The notes beneath the pieces are model-generated. The model did not search any database. It was not told the origin of the DNA and saw only the letters and a program-made list of their open reading frames with translations. Shown here in pieces: positions 37,321 through 47,098 of a stretch of DNA of 64,000 nucleotides (positions are counted from its first letter, which is position 1; every line of letters begins with the position of its first letter). Source of the DNA: Eubacteriales bacterium (GTDB lineage Bacteria; Bacillota; Clostridia; Lachnospirales; Lachnospiraceae); assembly GCA_030526715.1 (NCBI GenBank), contig JAUNCG010000003.1:16947-80946 (forward strand), given 5' to 3'. The translations under genes were made by a program, and so were the position numbers.

Positions 37321-37815
37321 GTGTCAATTATTATAAAACAGCTTGATAAAACATTTGTAAAGGGAGCGATGGAGATATGGAATGAGGTTATTCGTGAAGG
37401 TATTGCCTTTCCACAATTAGATCTTCTAACTGAAGAAAATGCAGAAAATTTTTTTTCAGAGCAAACATACACTGGCATTGCAGTAGATGAATATTCGGAC
37501 GAGATATTGGGTCTATATATTCTCCATCCAAATAATGTTGGAAGATGTGGTCATATTGCAAATGCAAGCTATGCCGTAAGCGCAAAGGTAAGAGGACAGC
37601 ATATTGGAGAAAAGCTGGTTATGGATTGTTTAAGTAAAGCAAGAGATAACGGATTTTCACTAATGCGGTTTAAGGCTGTTGTAGATAGCAATGTTCATGC
37701 GAGGCATCTGTATGAGCGATTAGGATTTTATGAGCTGGAAAAAATACCGAACGGCTTTTTGAAGAAAGATGGTCATTATGAAGATATTCATGTTCTATAT
37801 AAAGAATTGCGATAG
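37321..37815 (+). CDS. GNAT-family N-acetyltransferase
   Basis: 164 residues with a GTG start at 37321, eight bases after GGAGG. The acetyl-CoA-binding region is AVSAKVRGQHIGEKLVMD (a variant of the R/Q-x-x-G-x-G/A motif), and the C-terminal VVDSNVHARHLYERLGFYEL is the typical GNAT end motif. The N terminus (IKQLDKTFVKGAMEIWNEV) resembles acetyltransferases acting on small molecules or amino acids. Substrate unknown. The gene is AT-richer than its neighbours, as is the glycerate kinase downstream. Ended by the terminator at 37853. Confidence 0.85.
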   Translation: MSIIIKQLDKTFVKGAMEIWNEVIREGIAFPQLDLLTEENAENFFSEQTYTGIAVDEYSDEILGLYILHPNNVGRCGHIANASYAVSAKVRGQHIGEKLVMDCLSKARDNGFSLMRFKAVVDSNVHARHLYERLGFYELEKIPNGFLKKDGHYEDIHVLYKELR

Positions 37816-37852
37816 AACATGACAGCGGCAATAACGCTAATTTGTATACTTA

Positions 37853-37892
37853 AAACACCTGTCGGATAGCAAGAATCCGGCAGATGTTTTTT
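37853..37892. terminator. Terminator between GNAT and glycerate kinase genes
   Basis: The CTGTCGGAT segment pairs with ATCCGGCAG, with outer AAACA/TGTTT and a run of six Ts at 37887-37892. The convergent arrangement allows use in both directions. Confidence 0.75.
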
Positions 37893-37921
37893 GTGGTTGA
37901 AACAAAAGTCAGGGGATTTCG

Positions 37922-39157
37922 TTATAATTTTCTGATAAGTAAAACAGAGAAATCATTTACATTTGTTCCGGTGGCTCCGGTGATGATCAGACCATTAGTT
38001 AGCTTTAGAGCATGATAAGAATTATTTTCCTTCAGGATATCATAGACATTCAAGCCGTTTTGCTTGAGAGTCTCACATGTTTTGCTATCTACATAACCAC
38101 CAGCAGCCTCTGTTGGACCATCGGTACCGTCACTTCCTACACTGAAAATGACGGCATTGGGGATACCGGAAAGAAATGGTGCCGCGGCTAAAGCTAGTTC
38201 CTGATTGCGACCGCCTTTTCCTTTACCTGTGATATGGACAACAGTTTCTCCGCCGACAATAAAGGCAAGTGATTCATTGGAATATCGATGTGTCCGAGCG
38301 ATAGAAGCAAGAAAAGAACCGGCCTCCCTTGCTTCACAAGTAAGTTGGTCGCTAAGTATAATTGGCCGATAACCGAGAGAAGCACAGCTTATAGCAGCAG
38401 CTTCGCAAAGGCTATGAACATTTCCGGTGATGATTGTTTCAACATTCGTTATATTTTTAATTGTTTCAGTTTTTAGAAGATCCCAAGCTTTCGCAGAAAG
38501 CTTTAAGTTGTATTTGTGAGCAATGCGTAATGCTTGTTCGCATGTAGATGAATCGGGATACACCGGGCCAGATGCAATCATATCGAGTGGATCGCCAATA
38601 ATATCGCTTAATACGATACAATAAATATGAGCAGGTTCACAAAGCCTTGCAAATTTTCCTCCTTTGACGGCAGAGAGACGTTTACGTAAAGTATTCATTT
38701 CCACGATATCCGCTCCACAAGAAAGCAACTGATTCGTAATATCTGCGAGTTCTTCACTAGGAATCAAAGGCTTCTCAAAAAGAGCGGAAGCACCACCTGA
38801 AAGGAGAAAGATAACAGTATCTTTTGCAGTTAGATTGCGAACAAGTTGAATGGCTGCTTCTGTAGCACGAAAAGAATTCTCATCCGGAATTGGATGACCG
38901 GCCTCAATGCAAGTTAACTTAGGTATTGGGGACTTTATGTGGTTATATTTTGAAATTACAATTCCGCCGTCAAGCCTAGAGGATAGAATTTTCTCTGTGG
39001 TATAAGCCATTTGCCATGCTGCTTTTCCGGCTGCCACAAGAAAGAGCTTCCCAGAATCAAACTTTTTATTTTCCAGAGCTCTGGATACAGCTTCATCCGG
39101 AAGAACCGCTTGGATGGAAGCTTGGATAATAATTTCAGCATCATGTCGTAGATTCAT
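37922..39157 (-). CDS. Glycerate 2-kinase (MOFRL/DUF4147 family)
   Basis: Phosphorylates D-glycerate at O2. 411 residues. The N-terminal domain has FLVAAGKAAWQMA, EAGHPIPDENS and the nucleotide-site LLSGGASALFEKP; the C-terminal MOFRL domain has FIVGGETVVHITGKGKGGRNQELAL and SVGSDGTDGPTEAAGG. All are intact. Start ATG 39157 has only a GGCGGTG upstream. It lies next to a decaying region and has AT-richer codon choice than the surrounding genes, which may mean separate acquisition. Hydroxypyruvate reductase, an older annotation of this family, is less likely. Confidence 0.88.
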   Translation of the reverse strand: MNLRHDAEIIIQASIQAVLPDEAVSRALENKKFDSGKLFLVAAGKAAWQMAYTTEKILSSRLDGGIVISKYNHIKSPIPKLTCIEAGHPIPDENSFRATEAAIQLVRNLTAKDTVIFLLSGGASALFEKPLIPSEELADITNQLLSCGADIVEMNTLRKRLSAVKGGKFARLCEPAHIYCIVLSDIIGDPLDMIASGPVYPDSSTCEQALRIAHKYNLKLSAKAWDLLKTETIKNITNVETIITGNVHSLCEAAAISCASLGYRPIILSDQLTCEAREAGSFLASIARTHRYSNESLAFIVGGETVVHITGKGKGGRNQELALAAAPFLSGIPNAVIFSVGSDGTDGPTEAAGGYVDSKTCETLKQNGLNVYDILKENNSYHALKLTNGLIITGATGTNVNDFSVLLIRKL

Positions 39158-39275
39158 ATAAACACCGCCATTAAAACTATTTAAATGAGAACCAGCGGCC
39201 GTTGATCTTCACGTGTTTGCTTTTAACATACGTTTGCTTATTCCGCTGAAATCTGATTTCTGATCCGGAGCGGAT

Positions 39276-39392
39276 CTATGTGCCGTCCGGTGTGGTGAGC
39301 GCGGTGGTTGCCTGCGCCGGGATATGGCATAACATAATGCAAAGAAAAAGTATCATAAAGCTATGTAGGATCTTGTGAACGGTAAGCTGCAT
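39276..39392 (-). pseudogene. Truncated 5' end of a secreted/sensor protein gene
   Basis: A perfect GGGAGG site precedes ATG 39392. 38 codons encode a signal peptide or membrane anchor (ILHSFMILFLCIMLCHIPAQ) and then stop at TTPDGT. This looks like the start of an extracytoplasmic sensor gene whose body was lost. No function can be given. Confidence 0.5.
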
Positions 39393-39441
39393 GTGTTATC
39401 CTCCCTTTATTTATCCGGTAATTAGGATGTTATTATGGCTG

Positions 39442-39537
39442 TCAGGCTCGACGCTCGTGTTTTTTGTCGGCATAGTATTTCTCTTTTTCACGATACATCT
39501 GTTCGTCTGCGAGTCGCAGAATTTCCTGAGTATCCAT
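39442..39537 (-). pseudogene. Remnant of a GGDEF (diguanylate cyclase) gene 3' end
   Basis: Encodes EILRLADEQMYREKEKYY followed by a short basic tail and a stop. ADEQMYREKEKYY matches the last helix of GGDEF domains and closely resembles the end of the intact cyclase at 47604 (AEKKMYKEKKEWY). The rest of the gene is missing. It lies just upstream of the truncated sensor start at 39392, as if two adjacent genes were removed around these ends. Confidence 0.6.
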
Positions 39538-39648
39538 TAAATGAAGAACATATTAAACGCTAAAAAATAACTGGTGTTTTGCCTTGATTTTTGATGCCAA
39601 TAATGTTATCCTATCTAAGGCACTTTAGGGGTTTAAAGACTTAAAACT

Positions 39649-40120
39649 TTAAACTATTGAAAGAAGCCGTTGTGCATTTTTATAGAAGATGTTTTCTTCC
39701 TCTGCTTTATCAAGCGCAAAGGATTTGAGCAGATTCACATAGAATACGAAGATAACGTTTATCATGAAAATAGACACCTTGATAATCAGGGTGGATTTTT
39801 ATTCCGAACAGACCGTGCGCTTTGATGTCATCCAGTATTTCCTCTACATTTTCGCAGTCAGGATGGATTGCGCCGGAGAAATACAGGCGGTCTTTTTTAT
39901 TCAGCTGATAAGATATCCGGTTGATGGTCTCTACCTGTGTGGGGGAGGTGGCCACCGGAAGCACGACGCTGATATCGATACCGCAAAGCTGCATGGATTC
40001 CTTCAGAGAATCTACGGTGCCGCTTCTGTGGGCGGATATTTTGCCGATGTCGGAGAGCGCAGCGATAGTTTTTTCGGCGATTTTATCAGGAAAAGTGTGT
40101 GTATGAAAATCAATAATCAT
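39649..40120 (-). pseudogene. Amidohydrolase-family gene with internal deletion and frameshift
   Basis: MIIDFHTHTFPDKIAEKTIA opens a metal-dependent amidohydrolase (HxH metal motif), continuing through VVLPVATSPTQ, SGAIHPDC and GIKIHPDYQGVY. The frame then stops after 136 residues, where the family needs about 260-270. In a shifted frame directly after, LDKAEEENIFYKNAQRLLS matches the usual C-terminal end of this family. So the central ~100 residues, with the remaining metal ligands and catalytic Asp, were deleted and the join is out of frame. Certainly inactive as an enzyme. Confidence 0.72.
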
Positions 40121-40188
40121 AGTAAAATACTTCCTTATGTTTGCTGTGGTTATTATAGCATAAATAAATGAAATAATAAGGAGAAATT

Positions 40189-41823
40189 ATGACAATCGTA
40201 GATTTATTAGAAAAAAACAGCCGAGAGCATGGAGAGGAGATTGCTTTAGTGGAGATCAATCCGGAGGCCGGCGATAATCGCAGATTTTCATGGCGGGATT
40301 ATGATCTTGTACAGGCAACCAAAAGAGATTTTGAACGACGGGAGATCAGCTGGGCGGTGTTCAACGAAAAGGCCAATCGATTTGCTCATGCGCTGATGGA
40401 TCTCGGTATCGGCAAGGGGGATAAGGTAGCGATCCTGCTGATGAACTGTCTGGAATGGCTGCCGATTTATTTTGGCATTTTGAAGACGGGAGCCATGGCG
40501 GTTCCATTGAATTTTCGATATGCTGCCGATGAGATCAAGTATTGTATAGAGCTTGCAGAGGCAGATATGCTGGTTTTCGGACCGGAATTTATCGGCAGGG
40601 TAGAGCTTATCGCGGATGAGGTCAGTGAAAACCGGCTGCTCATTTTTGTCGGGGACGGATGTCCTTCTTTTGCAGAGAATTATCATCATCTGACAGCAGA
40701 TTGCTCCAGCACAAACCCTGAGGTCACCTTGACGGAGGATGATTATGCCGCAATTTATTTTTCATCCGGCACCACGGGCTTTCCTAAGGCCATTCTGCAC
40801 AAGCACAGAGCGCTGCTTCATGCCGCAAGGGTAGAGCAGAAGCATCACGGACAGACGCATGAGGATGTATTCCTATGCATTCCTCCGCTGTATCATACAG
40901 GAGCGAAGATGCACTGGTTCGGTTCACTTATCAGCGGTTCCAGAGCGGTACTTTTAAAAGGAACTAAGCCGAAGGCGATTCTGGAGGCTGTATCGAATGA
41001 AAAATGTACGATTGTATGGTTGCTGGTTCCATGGGCACAGGATATTCTCAATGCTCTGGACAGCGGTGAATTGAAGATAGAGGATTATTCGCTGTCTCAG
41101 TGGAGGCTGATGCATATTGGAGCTCAGCCGGTGCCGAAGAGCCTGATCAAGCATTGGATGAGGTATTTCCCGAATCATCAGTACGATACCAACTACGGAT
41201 TATCAGAATCCATCGGTCCGGGTGCAGTACATCTCGGTGTGGAGAATATACATAAGGTCGGCGCTATCGGTGTTCCCGGTTACGGCTGGGAGGTAAGGAT
41301 CGTGGATGAGAACGGCGTTGACGTGGAAGGCACGGAGGTAGGAGAGCTGATACTGAAGGGCGACGGCGTGATGATCTGCTATTATAACGATGAGCAGGCG
41401 ACGGCGAACACGCTGAAGGATGGCTGGCTGTATACGGGAGACATGGCTATGAGAGATGAGGATGGCTTTATCTTTCTGGTAGACAGAAAGAAAGATGTCA
41501 TTATCACAGGCGGTGAAAATCTCTATCCTGTACAGATCGAAGATTTTATGCGCACGAATGACAAGATCAGCGACGTTGCCGTGATCGGTCTTGCAGATGA
41601 GCGGCTCGGTGAGATCGCGGCGGCGATCATCCAGATTAAGGATGGTATGTCTGCGACAGAGGAGGAGATCAATACGTTCTGTAAGGCACTTCCGAGATAT
41701 AAGCGTCCCAGAAGGACCATCTTTGCGGATGTCCCGAGAAATCCTACGGGTAAGATCGAGAAGCCGCTCCTTCGCAAACGATACGGTGCGGATCATCTGG
41801 TAAACGCACAGAATAACAGCTAA
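40189..41823 (+). CDS. AMP-forming acyl-CoA synthetase (class I adenylate-forming)
   Basis: 544 residues. ATP-binding loop YFSSGTTGFPKA, A5 motif TNYGLSES, A7 YTGD (GWLYTGDMA), and the A8 hinge DRKKDVIITGGENLYPVQIE are present, with the catalytic Lys in PTGKIEKPLL. Activates a carboxylic acid to its CoA thioester. It leads a run of six genes with a Na+/solute symporter, iorAB and paaK, so an aryl or branched acid is a likely substrate; fatty acids cannot be excluded. ATG follows AAGGAG. Confidence 0.88.
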   Translation: MTIVDLLEKNSREHGEEIALVEINPEAGDNRRFSWRDYDLVQATKRDFERREISWAVFNEKANRFAHALMDLGIGKGDKVAILLMNCLEWLPIYFGILKTGAMAVPLNFRYAADEIKYCIELAEADMLVFGPEFIGRVELIADEVSENRLLIFVGDGCPSFAENYHHLTADCSSTNPEVTLTEDDYAAIYFSSGTTGFPKAILHKHRALLHAARVEQKHHGQTHEDVFLCIPPLYHTGAKMHWFGSLISGSRAVLLKGTKPKAILEAVSNEKCTIVWLLVPWAQDILNALDSGELKIEDYSLSQWRLMHIGAQPVPKSLIKHWMRYFPNHQYDTNYGLSESIGPGAVHLGVENIHKVGAIGVPGYGWEVRIVDENGVDVEGTEVGELILKGDGVMICYYNDEQATANTLKDGWLYTGDMAMRDEDGFIFLVDRKKDVIITGGENLYPVQIEDFMRTNDKISDVAVIGLADERLGEIAAAIIQIKDGMSATEEEINTFCKALPRYKRPRRTIFADVPRNPTGKIEKPLLRKRYGADHLVNAQNNS

Positions 41824-41848
41824 AAATCATACAGGAGGGCTACGAGAA

Positions 41849-43426
41849 ATGAATGCACAGACAACAACGATGGTTTTGACAGGCTGTCTGATCATATGCT
41901 TTTTTGCGCTGATGGTCGGCATCGGCTTAAATTCAAGAAAACACGCGAGAGATATTAACGGGTTCGTGCTCGGTTCGCGAAGTGTCGGCCCATGGCTCAG
42001 TGCGTTTGCGTTTGGTACCAGCTATTTTTCGGCGGTAATTTTTGTAGGCTATGCGGGACAGTTTGGATGGAATTTTGGTCTGGCTTCTACATGGATCGGT
42101 CTCGGAAACGCATTTATCGGTTCGCTTCTGGCATGGTCTATCCTTGGCAGAAGAACCAGAATCATGACACAGCATCTTGCCTCCAAGACCATGCCGGACT
42201 TCTTCGGCGCGCGTTTTGAAAGCAGAGGCCTGCGCGTTGCGGCATCTGCCATTACCTTTGTGTTTTTGATTCCGTATACGGCATCGCTTTATAACGGACT
42301 GTCAAGATTATTTTCCATGGCGTTTCCGGCCATTCCCTACTGGGTATGCGTTATCGTTATGGCTGTACTTACCGGTGTCTATGTACTGTTTGGCGGCTAT
42401 ATGGCAACTGCGATAAACGATTTTATTCAGGGTATCATTATGCTGTTTGGTATTGTAGCGGTTATTGCAAGCGTGCTTGCGGATAACGGCGGACTCATGG
42501 AGGCGACAAAGACGCTCGCGCAGACTACCGGTGACGCGGGCTGGCAGGGGGCGTATACAGCCTTCCTTGGACCGGATCCGGTATTCCTGTTATTTGTAGT
42601 AGTTCTTACCTCTCTGGGTACATGGGGACTTCCCCAGATGGTTGGCAAATTCTATGCTATCAAAAATGAGGATTCCATCAAAAAGGGTACCTTGATCTCT
42701 ACATTTTTTGCCATTATCGTGGCAGGCGGATGTTATTTCCTTGGCGGCTTCGGAAGATTGTATGATATTGATGTCAAGGCTACCGGCTTCGATGCGATCA
42801 TTCCGACGATGCTCTCGACGCTTTCTCCGGTGATTATCGCGGTGGTGATCGTACTGGTATTGAGCGCTTCCATGAGTACACTGTCCTCACTGGTTCTCAC
42901 AAGCGGTTCTACTATTACACTGGACTTCATTGTTCCGTTGAACAAGAAGAAGATGTCCGAGATGAGAAAAATGACGATCATGAGAGTGTTTATTGTAGTT
43001 TTTATTTCGGTATCTGCTATAATAGCTATTAAGCAGGCAACGAACAAGAGCTTGTTCATTGCTCAGATGATGGGCGTTTCATGGGGAGCGCTTGCAGGCG
43101 CGTTCCTTGCGCCGTTCTTGTACGGTCTATATTCCAAAAAAACGAGCAGATGTGCGGTAGTCGTATCCTTCCTCTTTGGCATCGGACTGGAGATCATTCA
43201 GCTCTGCATTTCGCTTGGGCTGCTTGATGTCAGCGATTCTGCATTATTTAGCTTTGTATTCAGGAATTCACTGTACTCAGGTGTATTTGCAATGGTCGGC
43301 GGACTGGTGATCGTACCTGTGATCAGCTTGCTTACGCAAAAGTCCTGTCCGGCAGATGTTGAACGGATGTTCAGCTGTTACAATGATACGAAGACTGTGG
43401 AAATTACAGACAGTCTGGGTGAATAG
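41849..43426 (+). CDS. Sodium/solute symporter family (SSS) transporter
   Basis: Membrane carrier of 525 residues with about 13 hydrophobic segments. SSS-family landmarks include FVLGSRSVGPWLSAFAFGTSYFSA split over two blocks, YVLFGGYMATAINDFIQGIIM and VIVLVLSASMSTLSSLVL with the Na+-site Ser/Thr. It likely imports an organic acid or amino acid with Na+. It is encoded 25 bases after the acyl-CoA synthetase and 21 bases before iorA, so a substrate of that pathway is probable. Confidence 0.9.
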   Translation: MNAQTTTMVLTGCLIICFFALMVGIGLNSRKHARDINGFVLGSRSVGPWLSAFAFGTSYFSAVIFVGYAGQFGWNFGLASTWIGLGNAFIGSLLAWSILGRRTRIMTQHLASKTMPDFFGARFESRGLRVAASAITFVFLIPYTASLYNGLSRLFSMAFPAIPYWVCVIVMAVLTGVYVLFGGYMATAINDFIQGIIMLFGIVAVIASVLADNGGLMEATKTLAQTTGDAGWQGAYTAFLGPDPVFLLFVVVLTSLGTWGLPQMVGKFYAIKNEDSIKKGTLISTFFAIIVAGGCYFLGGFGRLYDIDVKATGFDAIIPTMLSTLSPVIIAVVIVLVLSASMSTLSSLVLTSGSTITLDFIVPLNKKKMSEMRKMTIMRVFIVVFISVSAIIAIKQATNKSLFIAQMMGVSWGALAGAFLAPFLYGLYSKKTSRCAVVVSFLFGIGLEIIQLCISLGLLDVSDSALFSFVFRNSLYSGVFAMVGGLVIVPVISLLTQKSCPADVERMFSCYNDTKTVEITDSLGE

Positions 43427-43447
43427 GCATGTAAAAGGAGTGATAAA

Positions 43448-45184
43448 ATGAGAAAATTGATGTTAGGCAACGAAGCCGTTGCCAGAGGGTTGTATGAAGC
43501 AGGGGTAAAGGTGGTTTCCAGCTATCCGGGTACACCGTCCACGGAGATTACGGAATACGCGGCCAAATATGATGAGATTTACTGTGAATGGGCGCCAAAC
43601 GAGAAGGTTGCCACAGAGGTTGCGTTCGGTGCATCCCTGCGTGGAGTACGTACAGCCTGTGCCATGAAGCACGTTGGTTTGAATGTAGCGGCAGACCCGC
43701 TATTTACGCTTTCCTATACCGGAGTCAATGGAGGCTTTGTTCTTTTTGTGGCGGATGATCCTGCAATGCATTCTTCTCAGAATGAGCAGGATTCCAGACA
43801 CTATGCGATCGCAGCCAAGGTTCCCATGCTGGAGCCGGCAGATTCCACAGAGGCGAAGGAGTTCGTCAAGCAAGCATATGAGATCAGTGAAGAGTATGAT
43901 ACGCCGGTGATCGTTCGCATGTGTACCCGCATCGCGCACAGTCAGAGCAGCGTCGAGCTGTGTGAGAGAAAGGATCTTCCGCTTCCCGCTTATGAGAAAA
44001 ATCCGAGAAAATACATCATGGCGCCGGCGAATGCCATTGCCCGTCATCCGTTTGTAGAGGAGAGAACCCAAAAGCTTGCAAAGCTGGGTGAGACGAGCTC
44101 CCTGAACAGAGTGGAAATGGGCGGAACGGAAAAGGGTATCATCTGTTCCGGTACCTGCTATCAGTATGTAAAAGAAGTATTTGGTGATAGCGTCAGTGTG
44201 TTAAAGCTTGGCATGGTGAATCCGCTGCCGACTGATCTTATAAAAGACTTTGCAGCGAAGGTAGATACCCTCTATGTGATCGAGGAGTTGGATGGCATCA
44301 TCGAGTCTCATCTGCATTCGATCGGTGTGAAGTGTATCGGTAAGGAGATGTTCCCGCCGATCGGAGAGTTCTCTCAGGCGAGTATCAGGGCTGCCTTCGG
44401 TATGCCGAAGCCGGACAGTGAGACCGCGGACAGTGAGATTCCGGTGCGTCCTCCGGTAATGTGTCCGGGATGTCCGCACAGAGGTCTGTTCTATATGTTG
44501 GCTAAGCATAAGATCACAGTGCTCGGAGATATCGGATGCTATACCCTCGGTAGTGCCGCGCCGCTGTTTGCACTGGATTCCACACTTTGTATGGGCGCGT
44601 CCATTTCCGGTATCCATGGCTTTAATAAGGCCGGCGGAGCTGAATCAGAGAAAAAGACCGCCTGCGTGATCGGGGATTCTACCTTTATGCACAGTGGCAT
44701 GACCGGTCTGGTCAATATCGCTTATAATGCGTCCAACTCTACGGTGATTATTCTGGATAACTCCATTACAGGTATGACAGGACATCAGCAGAATCCGACT
44801 ACCGGTTACAATATCAAAGGAGATCCGGCAGCTAAGGTCGATCTTGAGGCGCTTTGTCATGCGCTTGGTATCGAGAGAGTCAGAGTGGTGGATCCATATG
44901 ATCTGAAAGAGTGTGAGGAGGCGATTCTGGAAGAAATCGCGGTGGAGGCTCCCAGCGTGATCATTTCCCGCCGTCCGTGTGCGCTTCTGAAATATGTGAA
45001 GGCGAAACCTCCGGTTACGGTAGATGAGGATAAGTGTGTTGGCTGTAAAATGTGTATGAAGATTGGATGTCCTGCGATCAGTATGAAAAATGGCAAGGCA
45101 CATGTGGATCCGACGCTGTGCGTAGGCTGTGATGTATGTACACAGCTTTGCAGACCGAATGCCATGCAGAAGGGAGAGAGATAA
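43448..45184 (+). CDS. iorA: Indolepyruvate:ferredoxin oxidoreductase alpha subunit
   Basis: Oxidatively decarboxylates aryl-pyruvates (from Trp, Phe or Tyr) to aryl-acetyl-CoA and reduces ferredoxin. 578 residues. The N-terminal domain starts MLGNEAVARGLYEAGV and SSYPGTPSTEI. The TPP domain has PPVMCPGCPHRGLFY and VIGDSTFMHSGMTGL. Two [4Fe-4S] motifs close the protein: CVGCKMCMKIGCP and CVGCDVCTQLCRP. One base separates it from iorB. Known clostridial homologues prefer aromatic 2-oxo acids. Confidence 0.95.
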   Translation: MRKLMLGNEAVARGLYEAGVKVVSSYPGTPSTEITEYAAKYDEIYCEWAPNEKVATEVAFGASLRGVRTACAMKHVGLNVAADPLFTLSYTGVNGGFVLFVADDPAMHSSQNEQDSRHYAIAAKVPMLEPADSTEAKEFVKQAYEISEEYDTPVIVRMCTRIAHSQSSVELCERKDLPLPAYEKNPRKYIMAPANAIARHPFVEERTQKLAKLGETSSLNRVEMGGTEKGIICSGTCYQYVKEVFGDSVSVLKLGMVNPLPTDLIKDFAAKVDTLYVIEELDGIIESHLHSIGVKCIGKEMFPPIGEFSQASIRAAFGMPKPDSETADSEIPVRPPVMCPGCPHRGLFYMLAKHKITVLGDIGCYTLGSAAPLFALDSTLCMGASISGIHGFNKAGGAESEKKTACVIGDSTFMHSGMTGLVNIAYNASNSTVIILDNSITGMTGHQQNPTTGYNIKGDPAAKVDLEALCHALGIERVRVVDPYDLKECEEAILEEIAVEAPSVIISRRPCALLKYVKAKPPVTVDEDKCVGCKMCMKIGCPAISMKNGKAHVDPTLCVGCDVCTQLCRPNAMQKGER

Positions 45185-45185
45185 T

Positions 45186-45758
45186 ATGCAAACAAAGAAT
45201 ATCATGATCGTTGGTGTCGGCGGACAGGGGAGTCTGCTGGCAAGTAAGCTCCTCGGCGCACTTCTTACGGAAGAAGGCTATGATGTAAAGGTAAGCGAGG
45301 TACATGGCATGAGCCAGAGAGGTGGTTCTGTCGTTACTTATGTCAGATATGGCGATAAGGTGTATTCCCCTGTGATCAGTGCCGGTGAGGCAGATTATAT
45401 TATTTCCTTTGAAAAACTGGAGGCAGCCCGTCATGCAGCGTGTCTGAAGGAAGGCGGTAAGATCATTGTGAATTCACAGCAGATCGATCCCATGCCGGTG
45501 ATCACGGGAGCTTTTGAGTATCCGGTGAATGTGCTCGATGAGCTGAAGGCCAAGGGCGTTTTTGTGGACGACATTGACGCGCTGGATATGGCAAGGCAGG
45601 CAGGCAACGCCAAGAGTGTGAATATTGTTTTGATGGGAAGACTGGCAAAGTATTTTGACATTGAAAAGGAAAAGTGGATCGAAACGATCAGAAAAAATGT
45701 GAAACCTCAGTTTATTGATATTAATTTAAAGGCATTTGACCTTGGATATAATTCATAA
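45186..45758 (+). CDS. iorB: Indolepyruvate:ferredoxin oxidoreductase beta subunit
   Basis: 190-residue partner of IorA in the gamma-domain family of 2-oxoacid oxidoreductases. NIMIVGVGGQGSLLASKLLG is the conserved glycine-rich start, and VSEVHGMSQRGGSVVTYVRYG is the family hallmark. ATG 45186 lies one base after the iorA stop and its ribosome-binding site (GGGAGAGA) is inside iorA, so the two are coupled. Confidence 0.95.
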   Translation: MQTKNIMIVGVGGQGSLLASKLLGALLTEEGYDVKVSEVHGMSQRGGSVVTYVRYGDKVYSPVISAGEADYIISFEKLEAARHAACLKEGGKIIVNSQQIDPMPVITGAFEYPVNVLDELKAKGVFVDDIDALDMARQAGNAKSVNIVLMGRLAKYFDIEKEKWIETIRKNVKPQFIDINLKAFDLGYNS

Positions 45759-45781
45759 TTAATTTACCACAGGAGGACGAT

Positions 45782-47086
45782 ATGGAGAATTATTTCCAAA
45801 AAGAGATAGAAACGGCATCAAGAGAGGAAATACTTGCGCTTCAGAATGAGAAAATCAAAAAGCAGGTAAAGCATGTTTACGAGAATGTGGAATACTACCG
45901 TAAGCTCATGGATGAAAAAGGAGTGAAGCCTGAGGATATCCAGAGTGTTGAGGATATCAAAAAGCTTCCGTTTTTGACAAAGGCAGATTTAAGAGAGGCA
46001 TATCCCTATGGATTGCTGGGAACGCCTCTGAACGATTGTGTACGTATTCACTCGACATCAGGAACTACAGGCAAAAGAGTCGTTGCGTTTTATACCCAGC
46101 ATGACGTAGATCTGTGGGAGGAGTGCTGCGCAAGAGCCATTATGGCAGCTAGCGGCACCAGTGAGGATGTGGTTCAGGTAGCTTATGGATACGGACTCTT
46201 CACGGGCGGTGCGGGTCTGCACGGCGGTTCTCATAAGGTAGGAAGCCTGACGCTTCCTATGTCCTCCGGAAATACGGACAGGCAGATCCAATTTATGATG
46301 GATCTGAATGCGACGATTCTCTGCTGTACCCCATCCTATGCGGCGTATATCGGAGAGACGCTTGCGGAGCAGGGCTATCAGCCTAAGGACAATAAGCTCA
46401 AGGCCGGTATTTTCGGTGCGGAGCCGTGGACAGAGGAGATGCGCCAGAGCATTGAGAAGAGTCTGGGTATCAAGGCTTACGACATTTACGGACTGACAGA
46501 GACCAGCGGTCCGGGAGTGGCTTTCGAATGCAGTGAACAGTCCGGTATGCATATCAATGAGGATCATTTTTATGCGGAAATCATTGATCCGGATACGGGA
46601 GAGGTGCTTCCGGAGGGCTCCAAGGGTGAGCTTGTATTTACGGCGCTGGACAAAGAGGCCTTTCCGCTGCTGAGATACAGAACTCGTGATATTTGTGTAC
46701 TTACCAGAGAAAAATGCTCCTGTGGCAGAACCTTTGTCAAGATGTGTAAGCCAATGGGAAGAAGTGATGATATGCTTATCATTCGCGGTGTAAATGTATT
46801 CCCGAGCCAGATAGAGACCGTACTTCTCAATGAGGGATATTCACCGAATTATCAGATCGAGATCGATCGAAAGAACAATACAGATACGCTTGACGTGATG
46901 GTCGAGCTGACACAGGAGCAGTTCTCCGATAAGGTGGCAGATACCCAGAGAAGAGAGCGTGAGCTGGAAGGAGCTATGCGTACCATGCTCGGCATCGGAG
47001 CTAAGATTCATCTGGTTCCGCCTAAGAGTGTAGTTCGCAGTGAGGGTAAAGCAGTCAGAGTGATCGACAAGCGTAAGCTTCATTAA
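45782..47086 (+). CDS. paaK: Phenylacetate-CoA ligase family protein
   Basis: Adenylate-forming enzyme of 434 residues linking phenylacetate (or another aryl-acetate) and its CoA thioester. P-loop-like STSGTTGKRVVAF, DIYGLTETSGPG, and the C-terminal RSDDMLIIRGVNVFPSQIE are typical PaaK blocks. Encoded directly after iorAB, where homologues in anaerobes are thought to run in the ATP-forming direction, turning aryl-acetyl-CoA to aryl-acetate. Direction is inferred. 23 bases after iorB with an AGGAGG site. Confidence 0.93.
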   Translation: MENYFQKEIETASREEILALQNEKIKKQVKHVYENVEYYRKLMDEKGVKPEDIQSVEDIKKLPFLTKADLREAYPYGLLGTPLNDCVRIHSTSGTTGKRVVAFYTQHDVDLWEECCARAIMAASGTSEDVVQVAYGYGLFTGGAGLHGGSHKVGSLTLPMSSGNTDRQIQFMMDLNATILCCTPSYAAYIGETLAEQGYQPKDNKLKAGIFGAEPWTEEMRQSIEKSLGIKAYDIYGLTETSGPGVAFECSEQSGMHINEDHFYAEIIDPDTGEVLPEGSKGELVFTALDKEAFPLLRYRTRDICVLTREKCSCGRTFVKMCKPMGRSDDMLIIRGVNVFPSQIETVLLNEGYSPNYQIEIDRKNNTDTLDVMVELTQEQFSDKVADTQRRERELEGAMRTMLGIGAKIHLVPPKSVVRSEGKAVRVIDKRKLH

Positions 47087-47098
47087 TGGGAGGTAATT

